Source of the DNA: Aphidius gifuensis
Lineage: Eukaryota; Arthropoda; Insecta; Hymenoptera; Braconidae
Length of the DNA: 64,000 bases
Reading direction: 5' to 3'
Assembly (NCBI RefSeq): GCF_014905175.1
Contig: NC_057792.1
Location: 4,650,001 to 4,714,000, forward strand
Part shown: positions 36,501 to 49,300 of the stretch, one piece after another
How the letters are laid out: each line of letters opens with the position of its first letter
Numbering within the stretch: the stretch's first letter is position 1
Translations under genes and position numbers: made by a program
The notes under the pieces: generated by a model
What the model was told of the DNA's origin: nothing
What the model saw: only the letters and a program-made list of their open reading frames with translations
The model's database searches: none

Positions 36501-38171
36501 TTATCTGTTATTATTTTATCACCAGTAACATTTGACAAACCACCACCACCACCGCCACTACTACTACTACTACTTGTTGTACTACTTGTACTACTTATAT
36601 TACCTGGACAATTACCAGCACTATTAGCACTACCACTTACACCACCACCACCACCACTATTACTATTAACACTACCACCACCAGGACCATTACCACCAAC
36701 TCCAATTTTATCTTTAGTATTAATACGACTATGTTTAACACAATATGAACGTAATTTAACACCATCATCAGCTTTTTCATCTTCAATTATTGCTTTCATT
36801 TCTAATCCATGTTTAAATGCACATGTTACATGATATGCTGTTTTACATGTTTTAATACTACATTGTATACATGCACCAACTCTTTCACGACATAATACAC
36901 ATATTAATGCCCATCTTGATTGTGGTATACTTGATATTTTTGTTATTGGTTCCATACGTTCAACATAACCAATTGATACTTCTGGTATCCATAATGCACA
37001 TGATACATGAGCCCATTTTTGTCCTGAACGTGTACATTTCATTGCACCACCTTTATTTGGACATAATACACAATCTGGACGTTGACTTAATGTACATGTT
37101 CTACATAACCAGCTACCTTCTGGTATTGATGTTATACCATAACATGCTTGATGTACACATATATTACAACAATCACAAAAAACCATTTCATTTCCTTCTT
37201 CTGAATCTGGTGAACGACATACATCACATATTACATTTTCATCATATTCAATACCAAGACCTTCTTCATTTTTAACAATTGTTTGTATATGTTCCCAACA
37301 ACGTATTTCAAGTTCTTCAATAACACGTTCTAATTGTGGCTCTGATACTGGTGATTGTCCAGCCTTGATGAAAAAAAAAACAAAAACATTTATTGTATTT
37401 ATTTATTTGCTATTTAAACAAAATATAATTAAGTTTAACATGATTTTTTAAATTTATTTACCTGTGCTCTTTCACCATTTAAAACATCAAGCCATGCAAT
37501 ATCAGTATCATCAAGATCATAGGCACAAGATTTTTCAGCTCTTGCTGGTGTTGTACTTAAATAATGTTCATCAGAATTAAAATAATCATCTCTTGATATT
37601 CTTATAAATTTTTTAGGTCTGTAAATTTAATAATTAATAATAAATTTTAATAACAAAAAAAAAAAAGTAATTATTAATTAATAGATAAAAAATATACTTA
37701 CAATTTAAAATCACCATGACATTTATTTAATGATGATGTTTGATTAACAACAACCATTGGTTCTGGTAATGAATCAGGATTAACTGGTACTTGTACACCA
37801 CGTTCCCATTCTTGTTTCCATTGATCAGTTATAACCCAATATTCATTTGAACTTAATGGTTCACTGTCTGGTAATTTCATTGCACTTATTAAATCTTTAC
37901 GAAATAATTCAGCTGGTGCTTCAGCTGCTGAACGATTATAAATACTTGATATTTTAATATCACTTATTGGACGTGGTGTCCATGATGCACCACCACCAAT
38001 TTGACTTGATGATGCCATTGTTTCTTCCTCCTCAGATGGTCCCAAGGCAGACGAACCAACTGATAAACCCGTTGCCGTTGGTCCCAATCTACATTTACGT
38101 CTTTTAATCGAACCTGGACAATTTGACGTATCATTGTCATTTTTATTTGTTCGTTTATTACGTTGTGCCAT
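27527..38171 (-). CDS. rno: Rhinoceros, JADE-family PHD-finger protein
   Basis: Exons 38171-37702, 37618-37462 and 37363-27527; 10464 nt, 3487 residues. Domains: an EPL-like segment (ELFRKDLISAMKLPDSEP, residues about 88-135), a PHD finger (residues 254-299, C-x2-C with SWLCRTC) and an extended PHD finger (305-421). The JADE-type region YIYNYWKLKRRSGFNKPLL follows near 530. JADE proteins are scaffolds for HBO1/ING histone acetyltransferase; Drosophila Rhinoceros is a nuclear protein of similar huge size that restrains EGFR signalling in the eye. The remaining 2800 residues are low complexity: poly-Gln, poly-Ser, Asn/Asp tracts, His/Gln blocks and an RGRGRG stretch near 30180-30225 that could bind nucleic acid. 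The start at 38171 is preferred over an in-frame ATG at 38186 because an acceptor-like tttttag lies between. Many long frames on the opposite strand here are shadows of CAG/ATC repeats. Confidence 0.93.
33766..33900. repeat. Serine-coding trinucleotide tract in rhinoceros
   Basis: On the plus strand the text is almost pure GAT/GAG/GAA, on the coding strand ATC/CTC-type serine codons in the TCN register, giving a serine run of about 40 residues broken by one glycine. Mixed codons suggest an old, protein-level run and not a fresh microsatellite expansion. Other tracts (poly-Gln at about 29156-29210, 30461-30495, 31367-31405, 34420-34455) are of the same nature. Confidence 0.8.
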
Positions 38172-40675
38172 TACTAAAAATATCAATAATATTATGATAT
38201 TTTTTGTTTTTTTTTTATTTCTATTACCACTTTTTTAAATTTATTTTTTTATTATTTTATTATTTCTACACTTAATAAATTGTTTGTGGCACACACTGAT
38301 TTATCATGAACATCCTGTAAATATAATAAATATATTTATCATTTATTTTTATTAATTATAATAATAATTATTGTTTTTTTGGTGTTATTTTAATAATTTA
38401 TACTCACTACATAGTTATCCATGTATTTAATTATAATTCAACCCATTAAAAAAATTATCCTCAAAACTGTAATGAAATTAAAAAATAAATATTATTTTTA
38501 TTTTAAATATAAACAAATAAAAATTAATTGTTTATAACAATACTTTGACACTTTTATGAAAAACAAAAAAAAAATAAACAAAACAATAATAATAATAAAA
38601 TTTTGACAGCAAATTATTATCATTGTTTACTCATATAAACATTGACAATAATTTGATATAGAATTTTTATTTTTTTTTTAATTTTAAGGTTATTATTGAT
38701 ATAAGAATAAAACAAATTTTAATAAACACCATTGATTGATGATAATCCTTAAACAGCATCTGTACACAATTTACCGTCATGTAAAACGGCAACAATAACA
38801 CTTGTCGTATGTGTTATATATCTCGACATATATTCTCATATAATTACATCACATAAATATAATTATTATTTATCCAATTAAAAATTTATCCAAATATTGT
38901 TGATGTTAATTATTTGGGTATTGGCCCGCACTCAGCTGTATACTAGACAATCCAAAATAAAAAAAAAAACCTTTATAAAAAAAAAGAATCAAAAAAAAGA
39001 CAGAACATCAGCGAGAAAGAGAGAGTGAGAAAGACAGCAAGACGGAGCAAATATATATGCATATGTGTGAGTGGAAAAGAGAGCAAGAGATAGAAAAAAA
39101 AATATGAGGAAAAAAAAAAAAAAAAAAAAAATTGTAAGAGGTTATAGAAAAGAATAAGGATGAATTTTGAGTAAAATTAAATTAAAAAATAATAAAAATT
39201 AAATATTTAAAAAATTACAATAAAATGCAATTAAATTTTAATAATTTTTATATGGTCAAAATGCTAAATTCTTAATTTCGTCTTAATGGGGATTTTTTTT
39301 TATTTTTTATTTTTTTTTTTTCTCTCTTCAGGCATAATATTGATAATAATAAAAAAATAAATAAGATATATAATTAATAATATTCTAACAATTAATCCTG
39401 TATGATGTTGTAAACATTTGTATTGTCATTTATTTCACTATTAAAACACTGATAATAAACTTTGTATGTATTTATTATGTGTATATATAAAACACTCACA
39501 TTCACAATGATATTTTTAACCCATTTGATTAATTTATAAACATTGTAACAGCATCATTTGATAGTTGAGTATATAAATTAATTTTTTTCTCATAACATTA
39601 ATCATTATTATAATAAACTTGATAATTATTTATTAAACTGTATTTTAATTTAATTTTATTTATTTATTATCCTTTTTATTATTCACGTATATATATATTT
39701 TTTTTAATAAAAAACAAAAAAAACGACAGGTAAAGATGTGTCGTTCTAAGCACGAACAAAATGCCTCACGGCTCCATTACGCTAGTCCTGTATTAGCCTG
39801 CTGCCCCCCAACAACATTGACAATACAGATGTCACTAGTTTTGATTTTATTACACTGTACATAAATTGCATAAATTTTACATATATTGTATTTTATTTTT
39901 TTTATGTTAATTTCAGTTAATTTCAGTTAATTTGAGTGAAAATTAATTAATTACGAGTAATATAATAGCTACAGCAAGCCACAGCTTTGAAAAATTGTTA
40001 TTAAATCATTTTAAAATTAATTTATATTTCAAATTTATTGTTGATTTTTATTGATAAAAATCAATAATAAAGTTTATAATCAATATAAAAACATAAATAT
40101 TTTATTTATTAAACTAATATTATATAGTTTCATTCGGATTATTCAATTTTTCATTTTAATATTAAGCAATTTTGAAATTAAAGCTTTATTTTTGAATTTT
40201 TTTTTAAACGAATAATTTATAGGGAATTTATTTGCTCCACTAAAATATATTATACTAGAAAATTTTTTAGCGCATTGCGCAATGTCATGTGTAGAAAAAA
40301 AAATTAAAAAATTAATATTTATAAATGGTTTTTCCCGCGTTTGTTGATATTCGAAGAAAACAAAATGGTGATTACCAGTGGTTCACGTGAATATGCAACA
40401 CGAGGTTGTAATAACATTAACAATTTCATAAGAATAATAATAAATAACAATAAATTAATTATTATGTGACAAGTATTAATTATTTAAAATTTATGTAGAA
40501 AAAATAATTGATAATCAAGTTAAATTTAATTGAATATATTGTGTTTTATTTATATTTATATTTACATTGTTTATATTCTTTTGTTTGAGAAAATAAATTG
40601 CTTTGTTGAGGGTCTTCAAGAATAGAAATAATAATAATCAATTTGTTATTTTATATTATTAATTTTATCAAATAA
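38172..40675. other. Rhinoceros 5' region and Twinkle upstream region
   Basis: A head-to-head gap of 2.5 kb. At 39000-39095 there is a GA-rich segment (gagaaagagagagtgagaaag) that could bind GAGA-type factors. At 39721-39835 a GC-richer island stands out from its surroundings (see findings). A CG-rich string gcgcattgcgcaatg, a palindrome ATTGCGCAAT-like element, sits at 40270-40285, followed by a segment near 40330-40380 that looks like the Twinkle promoter. No coding frame is supported. Confidence 0.5.
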
Positions 40676-42848
40676 ATGTTTGTTAAAACAGTATTGAGAT
40701 GTTGGTTGACAAATCAAAAATCTTTAAAGCCAATTTATTGGCAAAAAAATCGAACATTTCATTCAGAATTAGATCTAAGTGTGTCATCAACATCCCTAGG
40801 TCATATAAAAAAAATATTACGTCAACAAAATGTTACATTCCAAGAAGGACATTCATGTTTACTATTTAGATGTCCAATTTGTGATGATAATAAAAAAAAA
40901 GAATTGACTGTATTTGTCAATAAAACAACTGGTAATTAATAAATTTTTCATTTTGTTTATTTTCAAATAATCATTGTCCAATATTTACAGGTTTTTTTCT
41001 ATGTCAACAATGTGAACACAGTGGTTCATGGGATATATTAGAGCGTTTTTTTGACAAAAAAAGTACAACTAAAATTCAAGAATTAAATAATTTAAAAAAG
41101 ACACTTTCAATTGAAAAAGATTATTCTGATAAATGGGATAAAATTTGTAAATCATGTCAAGCAGTATCAAAATTATCAGAGAATGATTATCATAGTTTAA
41201 TAGAAAAATTTCAACTTCCAACTGTAAGTTGTCATATTTTTCTTATTAAAAACTTGATTGCAATAAATTTATTGTTTAAATTTATATTTTTCAGAGTATA
41301 ACACAATCACAGCTATCACAATTAAATTCCGAATATGATTTATCAACATCAAAACTTTATTTTCCATTACGTAGTTTGAGTAACAAAATAACAGGCTGTA
41401 AAACACTATCATTAAAATCATCAAGTATAATAGAATCATCATTACCATCAATAAATCCAACTGGTTTAATAATTTATCGTGAAAAAAAGCTAAAAAATGA
41501 TACTACTGGTGTATTAGTACCATCAGTTGAAGATTTACTAGCATTAATATCACAAAAAGTAGCAAATACAATAATATGTTTACCTCAAGGTCTTCAAAAT
41601 CTACCAATTCAAGTATTACCAAATTTAGAATTATTCAATAAGCTAATATTATGGTTTGACAATGACGCAATTAGTTGGGATTCAGCAAGACATTATGCAA
41701 AAAAATTAAATGAAAAAAGATGTTATTTTGTACGTCCAACAAATCAACAACCACGTCCAAAAATTGCAGTTGCACGTGAACTTAATTTAAAATCAATAAT
41801 ACAAGATGCACAACCAATTTATCATAAAAGTGTAACGACATTTAGTTCATTGAGAAAAGATGTATTGAGTGATTTACAAAATGTTGATAAAGTACAAGGT
41901 GTTAAATGGACAAGATATCCAACATTAAATAAACTATTAAAAGGACATAGACGTGGTGAATTTACAATAGTAACTGGACCAACTGGTATGTTGTAAAAAT
42001 TACTATTATTATCATTAATAATTTAATTAATTTGTATTTTTTGAATTAAAGGTTCTGGTAAAACAACATTTATGAGTGAATATTCATTGGATTTAGCTAT
42101 GCAAGGAGTCAATACATTATGGGGTAGTTTTGAAATACGTAATACAAGATTAGCTAAAACAATGTTACAACAAATGTGTGGTGTACAACTTGAAGATAAT
42201 TTACATAATTTTGAATTATATGCTGATGAATTTGAAAAATTACCAATATATTTTATGACATTTCATGGACAACAAACATTATCTGTTGTTATGGATGCTG
42301 TACAACATGCAACATATGTACATGATATATCACATGTTATTATTGATAATGTACAATTTATGATGGGAATGTCAGAACAATCAAAACATCTTGATAGATA
42401 TTATCGTCAGGATGTTATTATATCAGAATTTCGTAGTTTTGCTACTAAAACAAATTGTCATGTTACATTAGTTATACATCCAAGAAAAGAACGTGCTGAA
42501 GATGATTTAACAAGTTCATCAATATTTGGTGGTGCTAAAGCTAGTCAAGAAGCTGATAATATATTAATTATACAAGATAAAAGAACAGCAAGTCTTAAAG
42601 GAAAAAAATATTTACAGGTATTTTATAATTACAAGTTTTCAATTGTTTTTTTGTTTTATTATTTAAATATTTAATTTGTAATTGTTTATTGATTTGTTTT
42701 TTAGGTAACGAAAAATAGATATAGTGGTGATTTAGGTGTTATGCCATTGGATTTTGATAGAACAAGTTTAAGTTATCAACAAAAAAAAAAACCAAAACCT
42801 GAAGAATCATTAAAAAATATCAAACAGTCAGATGAAGATGGAAATTAA
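40676..42848 (+). CDS. TWNK: Twinkle, mitochondrial replicative DNA helicase
   Basis: Exons 40676-40931, 40991-41223, 41295-41985, 42052-42617 and 42705-42848; 1890 nt, 629 residues. The first 30 residues are basic and hydrophobic, suiting a mitochondrial presequence. The N-terminal domain keeps four cysteines (CPIC at 66-69, CQQC at 90-93); in insects the corresponding domain has been reported to hold an iron-sulfur cluster, whereas vertebrates have lost these cysteines. A TOPRIM-like region follows (LILWFDNDA). The RecA-type helicase domain has Walker A GPTGSGKTT, which is split by intron 3, an arginine-rich WGSFEIRN motif, Walker B HVIIDNVQFM and the H3 motif VTLVIHPRKE. It unwinds mtDNA ahead of polymerase gamma as a hexamer. 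All motifs look intact. The C-terminal tail is short and charged. Confidence 0.96.
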
Positions 42849-43355
42849 GTGTTAAATTAAAAAAAAAAAAATACTTGGTATTACTAATTTGTTTTTCTTT
42901 AATTTTCCTATTATTTATAATTTTCATTTTTGGTACAAAACAGTCAGATAAAAATTACTATTATTTAGAACGAATTTTTTTTTTTTAATCATTGTTTTAT
43001 TTTTTTTTTTACTTTGTTAATTAAATTTTTTTTATTTAATTATAAAATTATTATGTTTGAGTTATTTATTTATTTTTTCTTTATTTTAAAAAAATGTTAT
43101 TTTTTTTTTTTTAGATAAAAGAAGGATAGAAAAAAGACAGAAAATTCCCATTGATTTCATTGGTCGCTCCATTTTAGTGACGACGACAAACAATTGTTTT
43201 TTTTTTTATTTTTATTTTATTTTTATTTTGTTTTTGATAAGTTTTTTTACTAAGTAAAGCAAAGTAAAGCTAATATGAGTATTTTATTGTGACAATGCCA
43301 CGTGAAATATAATAAATTTTTAATTTTCAATTGTGCCAAAAAAACAACAAAAATA
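42849..43355. other. Intergenic, Twinkle 3' UTR and GT25 promoter
   Basis: About 500 bp of AT-rich sequence with a short GC-richer piece at 43140-43200 (ttggtcgctccattttagtgacgacgac) that may be the promoter of the next gene. No gene seen. Confidence 0.5.
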
Positions 43356-46300
43356 ATGAAGTTTTATAGTGTTTTGTTTACATTAATATTAAGTGTTACT
43401 TGTGATGTTAATAATTTAAAAAAACCAACAATTGCAGTAACAATATTAATTAGAAATAAAGCTCATACATTGCCATATTTTTTAAGTCAATTTTCAAGAC
43501 TTAATTATCCAAAAAATCGTATTAGTTTATGGTAAATTTTATCAACAACTTAACCTCAATTTTACTTTAAATACTTTAATTACAAGTTAGATAATAATAT
43601 TGTTAAAAATATATATAACTTTTATTATAATAAATATGTTTAGTTTACTGTTTTTTTTCTTGTAAAAAATTTAACGTATATATTTTATATTTCCCAGGAT
43701 TAGAAGTGACAATAACATTGACAACTCAATTGATGTATTAAATACGTGGCTAAAAAAACACAATAAAGAGTATCATTCAATCGATCTTATTTTGGATGAT
43801 AAATCCGAGGGATTTAGTGATGAAAAGGGTATTGCTGATTGGTCAAATAATCGATTTTCTCACGTGATAAAATATCGAGAGGAGGCACTTAATTATGCTC
43901 GTCGTATTTGGGCTGATTATATATTTGTAATGCATATATTTTATTAATTCTATGAAAAAAACATTTAAATTACTTGTTTAATAATAAATTAATTTATTTT
44001 AGATGCTAGATGCTGATGTTTTTCTAACAAATGTTGATACATTAAATATGCTAATATTAAAAAATCATACAGTTGTATCACCATTATTAAAATCTGATGG
44101 AATGTATAGTAATTTTTGGGCTGGTATGACAAATGATTATTATTATGAAAGAACACATAAATATAAACCAATATTAAATCGTGAAATACAAGGTTGTCAT
44201 GAGGTACCAATGATTCATTCAGCTGTACTAATTGATCTTCGTAAATTAGACAGTGATTATTTAACTTATAAACCAGAAAAGCTGTCTAGTTATGATGGAC
44301 CAACTGATGATATTATTACATTTGCACTTGGTGCAAATTCATCAGGTAATATTTATATAATTAACACAAGTAAAAAATAATTATTAATGATTGAATAACT
44401 TACTGTTTTTGTAGGAGTAACATTGCATGTTTGTAACGATGAAATTTATGGATTTCTTCCAGTGCCAATTGAGGCACATGAAACTTTAGAAGTTGATGTT
44501 CAACAATTGATAAATTTAAAAATTGACATACTAGGTAAATAAAAATAATAAAAATAAATTAAACAATTAAAATATTTATAATGTATTTATAATTTTAAAG
44601 GTCAACAAAAGGCTCTGTGGCTTGAAGATGTCATGAAAAAATATGTTAATTATCCAGATAAAGACACTCTTGGAATGGACAAAATATTCATGATTAATTT
44701 AGAAAGACGACCAGAGAGACGTGATCGAATGATCAATTGTTTTCAAGAATTAGGAATTGAAGTTGAAATAACAAATGCAGTTGATGGAAAGTAAGTACAC
44801 TTATTGTTTTGTTACTTATTACAATTTACTTAGCCAAAAAAAAAAAACATTAGAAATAATCTAATTAGATAGCAGATTGTTTTTTTATTATTATAAATTA
44901 TTAAAATTTCAAGCATTAAACAATAGTATTATTTTGTTTTGGTTTTTTAAAACCAGTATAAGTATATTTACAATTTTTATCGCGTTGATATTTATTGCTG
45001 ATGTTACTGTTTAAACGATAAATACGTGTTTTTGTTAATGATGCACGATTGAGACCATCACTTGATAAACCATCAGTACTTTTGTCTCTTGAAAAATTTG
45101 AAAAACAAAAATATCCACATAATGATGAGTGCATTCTTCTAGTAGCAATCTGAAAACAAAAAAAAAATAATATTAAATTTAATTCTTTTTAGTTAAATGA
45201 TTGATGATAATAAATAATTAATTATTAACCTTAATTTCGTGCATTCTTGCTGCATAAATAATTGGATTAATAAGTGTTTTTAATATAATTAAAAAATTTG
45301 CAATGAAATAAATGATAAATATAATATTTGCTGATAGACCATTAAATTTAAGTAAACAATCTTTGCATACAAGTACAAATAATATTGTTGCTGGCATCCA
45401 TCCAACAACAAAACTTCCCAGTATATATAAAGTTGTATGAATTGCTTTAACATTTTTAGCCATTTGTTGAAATGAATTATTAACTCGTGCACAATTTTCA
45501 TTTGATCTAAATGATGAACCAATTTGACTAAAACGTAGTCTCAATGCTTGATGTTTTCGTACGATGAAAAATATATGTGTATAAATACAAACCATCAAAA
45601 CAAATGGTCCAAAAAATAAACTGCTAAACATTACACGAAATTTTTTATTGTTTAAAAATCTAAAAAAAACAATTATTATAAATTAAAAATATTATTTATT
45701 TATTTATTTATTTTTTTATTTTTTACCTTGTTTCATTGCAATTTTTTGATTGAAAACCTTGACCCTCCACAAGAGAAAAATACGTTATAAAAAAACACAA
45801 TGGAACTGTCCAAAGAATAATAACAATAAATGTTGTAGTCCTGGAATTTTTATTTATTTGATTTTTGATTTGTATTAAATTTATATAAGGAAAATGTTAA
45901 AAGCTTTATGAATTTTACCGACGAGTCATGATGGAAAGATAATGTAGGGGTTTCATAATACCCAAGTAGTGGTTGACAGCCAAAGTTACAAGATGTCCAA
46001 CTGTTACCATAACTGCCCCAAGTCTAATTGCCTCTAAGCCCAATAAAAAACAGTCAACTCCTGAAAGAAAATATATATATTTTTTCATCATTTTAAATGT
46101 TTATATTGCTATTATTATTGTTGAAATATTTAAAAATAATACCTCGAAGTTTTAAACCAAGTCCATGTGGTAATAAACTATTCATAAAAAGTCCAACACC
46201 AAGTACAAAGCTTGAAAATGCATCAGCACCAGCTAAACTCAAGCTAATATATAATGTTGGACTCAATGGTTTTCTTATCCAATATACACTCAATAATATT

Positions 46301-49300
46301 TTAATATTAATTGCAATTGATAATATACAAAAAAATATAAGTGGTATTGTACCATAAAAATAAAATATTGAATCTGGCTCATTGTAACTTTTATTATCAA
46401 ATTTATTTATTATTATATTTGAATTATTAAAATTTAATATTGTTTCATTATCATTATCTATTATGTCAATTAATAATTTATTTTTTGTTGTATTAATATT
46501 ATCAATTAGTAATTTTTTATCATTATTTATATTTAAATATTTTAAAATTGATAAATTTATTTTTTTTTCATTTATTTGATAATTATATATTGTTGAATTT
46601 TTTTCATTTATATTATTTTTCGTTAGATAATTCATATTTGATGGATTTATTTTTTTTTAAATAAAATCAATAAAATTGGCCATTGTTGATGTGCTTTTAG
46701 CTGAAAAATATAAAACAAACAAAATATGAAAATTAGGGTTTATCAAGGTTTTACAAGACGAGATAAATTATTGCCAAGAATAAATTTAAAAAAAAAAAAT
46801 ATTATTATATAAGTTAATTCTTTTTGACATGTTGTAATCGATGAAATTTTATAGTCAGTTATTCAGTTGATTAAATAATAATTTAAATATGTAAATTATT
46901 ATTCAAATATATTTTTTAATCATATTTTTATTGTTTACTGTTGACGTGAATATCAGATTGTTTTTTTTTTCGATCGTTAATTTGTAAAAGAAAATATATT
47001 TTTTCAAAAGGTTTAATTAATTAATAATTAATTAATTTAATAAATTTTGATTAATTTAATTTATTTATAAATTAATATTAACGTGCAAGATGAGTTTCAT
47101 TTCCCTGGGAAAAATTAAACTTTCCTTATCAAAAATTATTAAGATGCCACTCTGAATCAGATTATTTTTTTTAGTATAATTTTTTTCTTCCTTTTATTTT
47201 ACTTACTCGTTAGGTTTATATATGTTTTTTTGTTAAGGTTTTTGAACCCTCGGACAAATAAAATAATAGCCGCATATGACGTAAAGATTGAATAGCACAA
47301 GACTTGTATTTATTTTGGACATATATCGTTTCGAAACTTCAAGTTAACGAAACATATATGAAATTGATTGTGTGACGATAATCAATCATCTATAACACTC
47401 TGTTTTTTTTTTTTTATTCCTCTTTAAGATGTTATTTTTATTAATGAGATGAAAAATAAAAATATTATACCCAAAAAAAAGGGAAAACAAAACATATTAT
47501 TGACAGTAATTTTACGCATCAATAAATTTTTTAACATAATTTATTATTTATTTTTTCCTTCAATAAATTTCTAGGGTATCAAGTATAATAATCAAAATAA
47601 ATTGAACCCTTATATTTCCTTTTTTATTTCAATTCGTATGTGATTATCAGGCAAAAGAAAAAAGCCATTATGTAAATTTATAAAAAGATAAACATCGTTG
47701 AATTGAATTTTTAAAAAACATTATAATCTTGGCCCATATTTATGAACAATTTAAAAGTCAATAATCAAAAACAAACAATTTTTTGATAGCTGATTTTTTT
47801 GCTTTCCATTTTTCTGTTACGTGTATATTTTTTTTTATATACTAGTTTTTTTTTTACGAAGGGAGAAATGATTGCATATAACTGATAACACTTAAATCAC
47901 AAAACCCCTATATTCTTTTTTTTCTTTTATATTTTATACCGTCAATTTTTTCATAAAATATTTATGCCAATATATGTATTTTTTTTCCTTATGTTCCTGA
48001 CAATATCTTTTTCAAGAATTTTTATTAAAATAATGGTAATAATATATGCCAACGTAAGGATCATTTATTATTTCGAAAGAATATTTTACGTTTCATTGCG
48101 TCACGTTTTTTATATTTTTCAAATTTTTTTTTTTCTACCTTTTAAAATATAAATATATATATTTAATTATGAAAATTCAATTAATAAAATTAAATTGAAA
48201 TTATTTATTCATAAAGTTCAATAAAATATAAATATTTAATTGAAAAATTCAATTAGTAAAATTAATTATCAAAATCAACTTTAGTTTTGTTTTTCGATTG
48301 CGTAAATAATAAATATAGGTAATGAATTTTCATTATAAAATTGAAAAATATATTTCAAATTTAATTAAGATAATTAAACATTTGATACTATCTAAAAGGC
48401 CAAATAGCCTTTAGCTATTTATTTATTTTTACTATTGTTTTATATATAGTTGAGTGAAGGGTAACCTTTTTTTTTTTTCATCAAAATCAAAGACTCTATT
48501 CTCATTATTTTCTCTGGGTTCTTGGCTTCATTAACCCTTTTTATTTTTACCAAATAATAATAAAAATAATCACAATTATTATTATGATTATTACTGTTGT
48601 TAATTTTTTTTTTCCAAAGATGAGATTACATATTGTAAATGGACTTACTTTACGTTAAATTATATCAGATTAAGCTCGCTAATTTTTTTTATTTCAAACC
48701 GTGAATAAGTATTTTTTTATCAAAGAAAAAAAAAGATGATAGATTATGTAGTTAACTAAAAGAAAAATTGAAATATTAGATTAAAAAATTTTTTTTATTT
48801 AAAAAAAAAAAAATTATAATTAGCTTGAATAAAAAAATAAAAGAATATGAGAAATTTTTTATTCTTGGAAAAGACAATTTATCTCGTTTTTATGTCAAGT
48901 AAATTAAAAAATTTTAATACATTTAATACATGCAAATTTAATGTACATATATATTATTTTTTTTTTATAAAAAAAAAAATATAAATTTTTAATAAAATTA
49001 CCTGTAACTTTATTTTGACTTCACTGTAATCATTTTAACTTGATTATTTTTAAATGATTGATAAACTTTTGATATTTAAAAATAATAAAATTTAATTAAA
49101 GTTTATTATTGTTTAAATAATAATATTCAAGTAAAATATCATCACTATTTTAATTTTTATTATTTTTGATTATGCTGTAACTGCTGAGATTTTAAAAGAA
49201 TAATAAAAATGAGTTAGTGGTTGTTAACACTGACCTGATGCTTCACGACCCACGGCTTTAACTCACTAAAATTTTTTTTTTCGCGTTTTATGAAAGAACC

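Noticed and set aside
38184..38186. Upstream ATG for rhinoceros giving MIFLV before MAQRNK
   Set aside because: A splice-acceptor-like tttttag lies between, and the extra residues are not typical; the start at 38171 is preferred but not proved.
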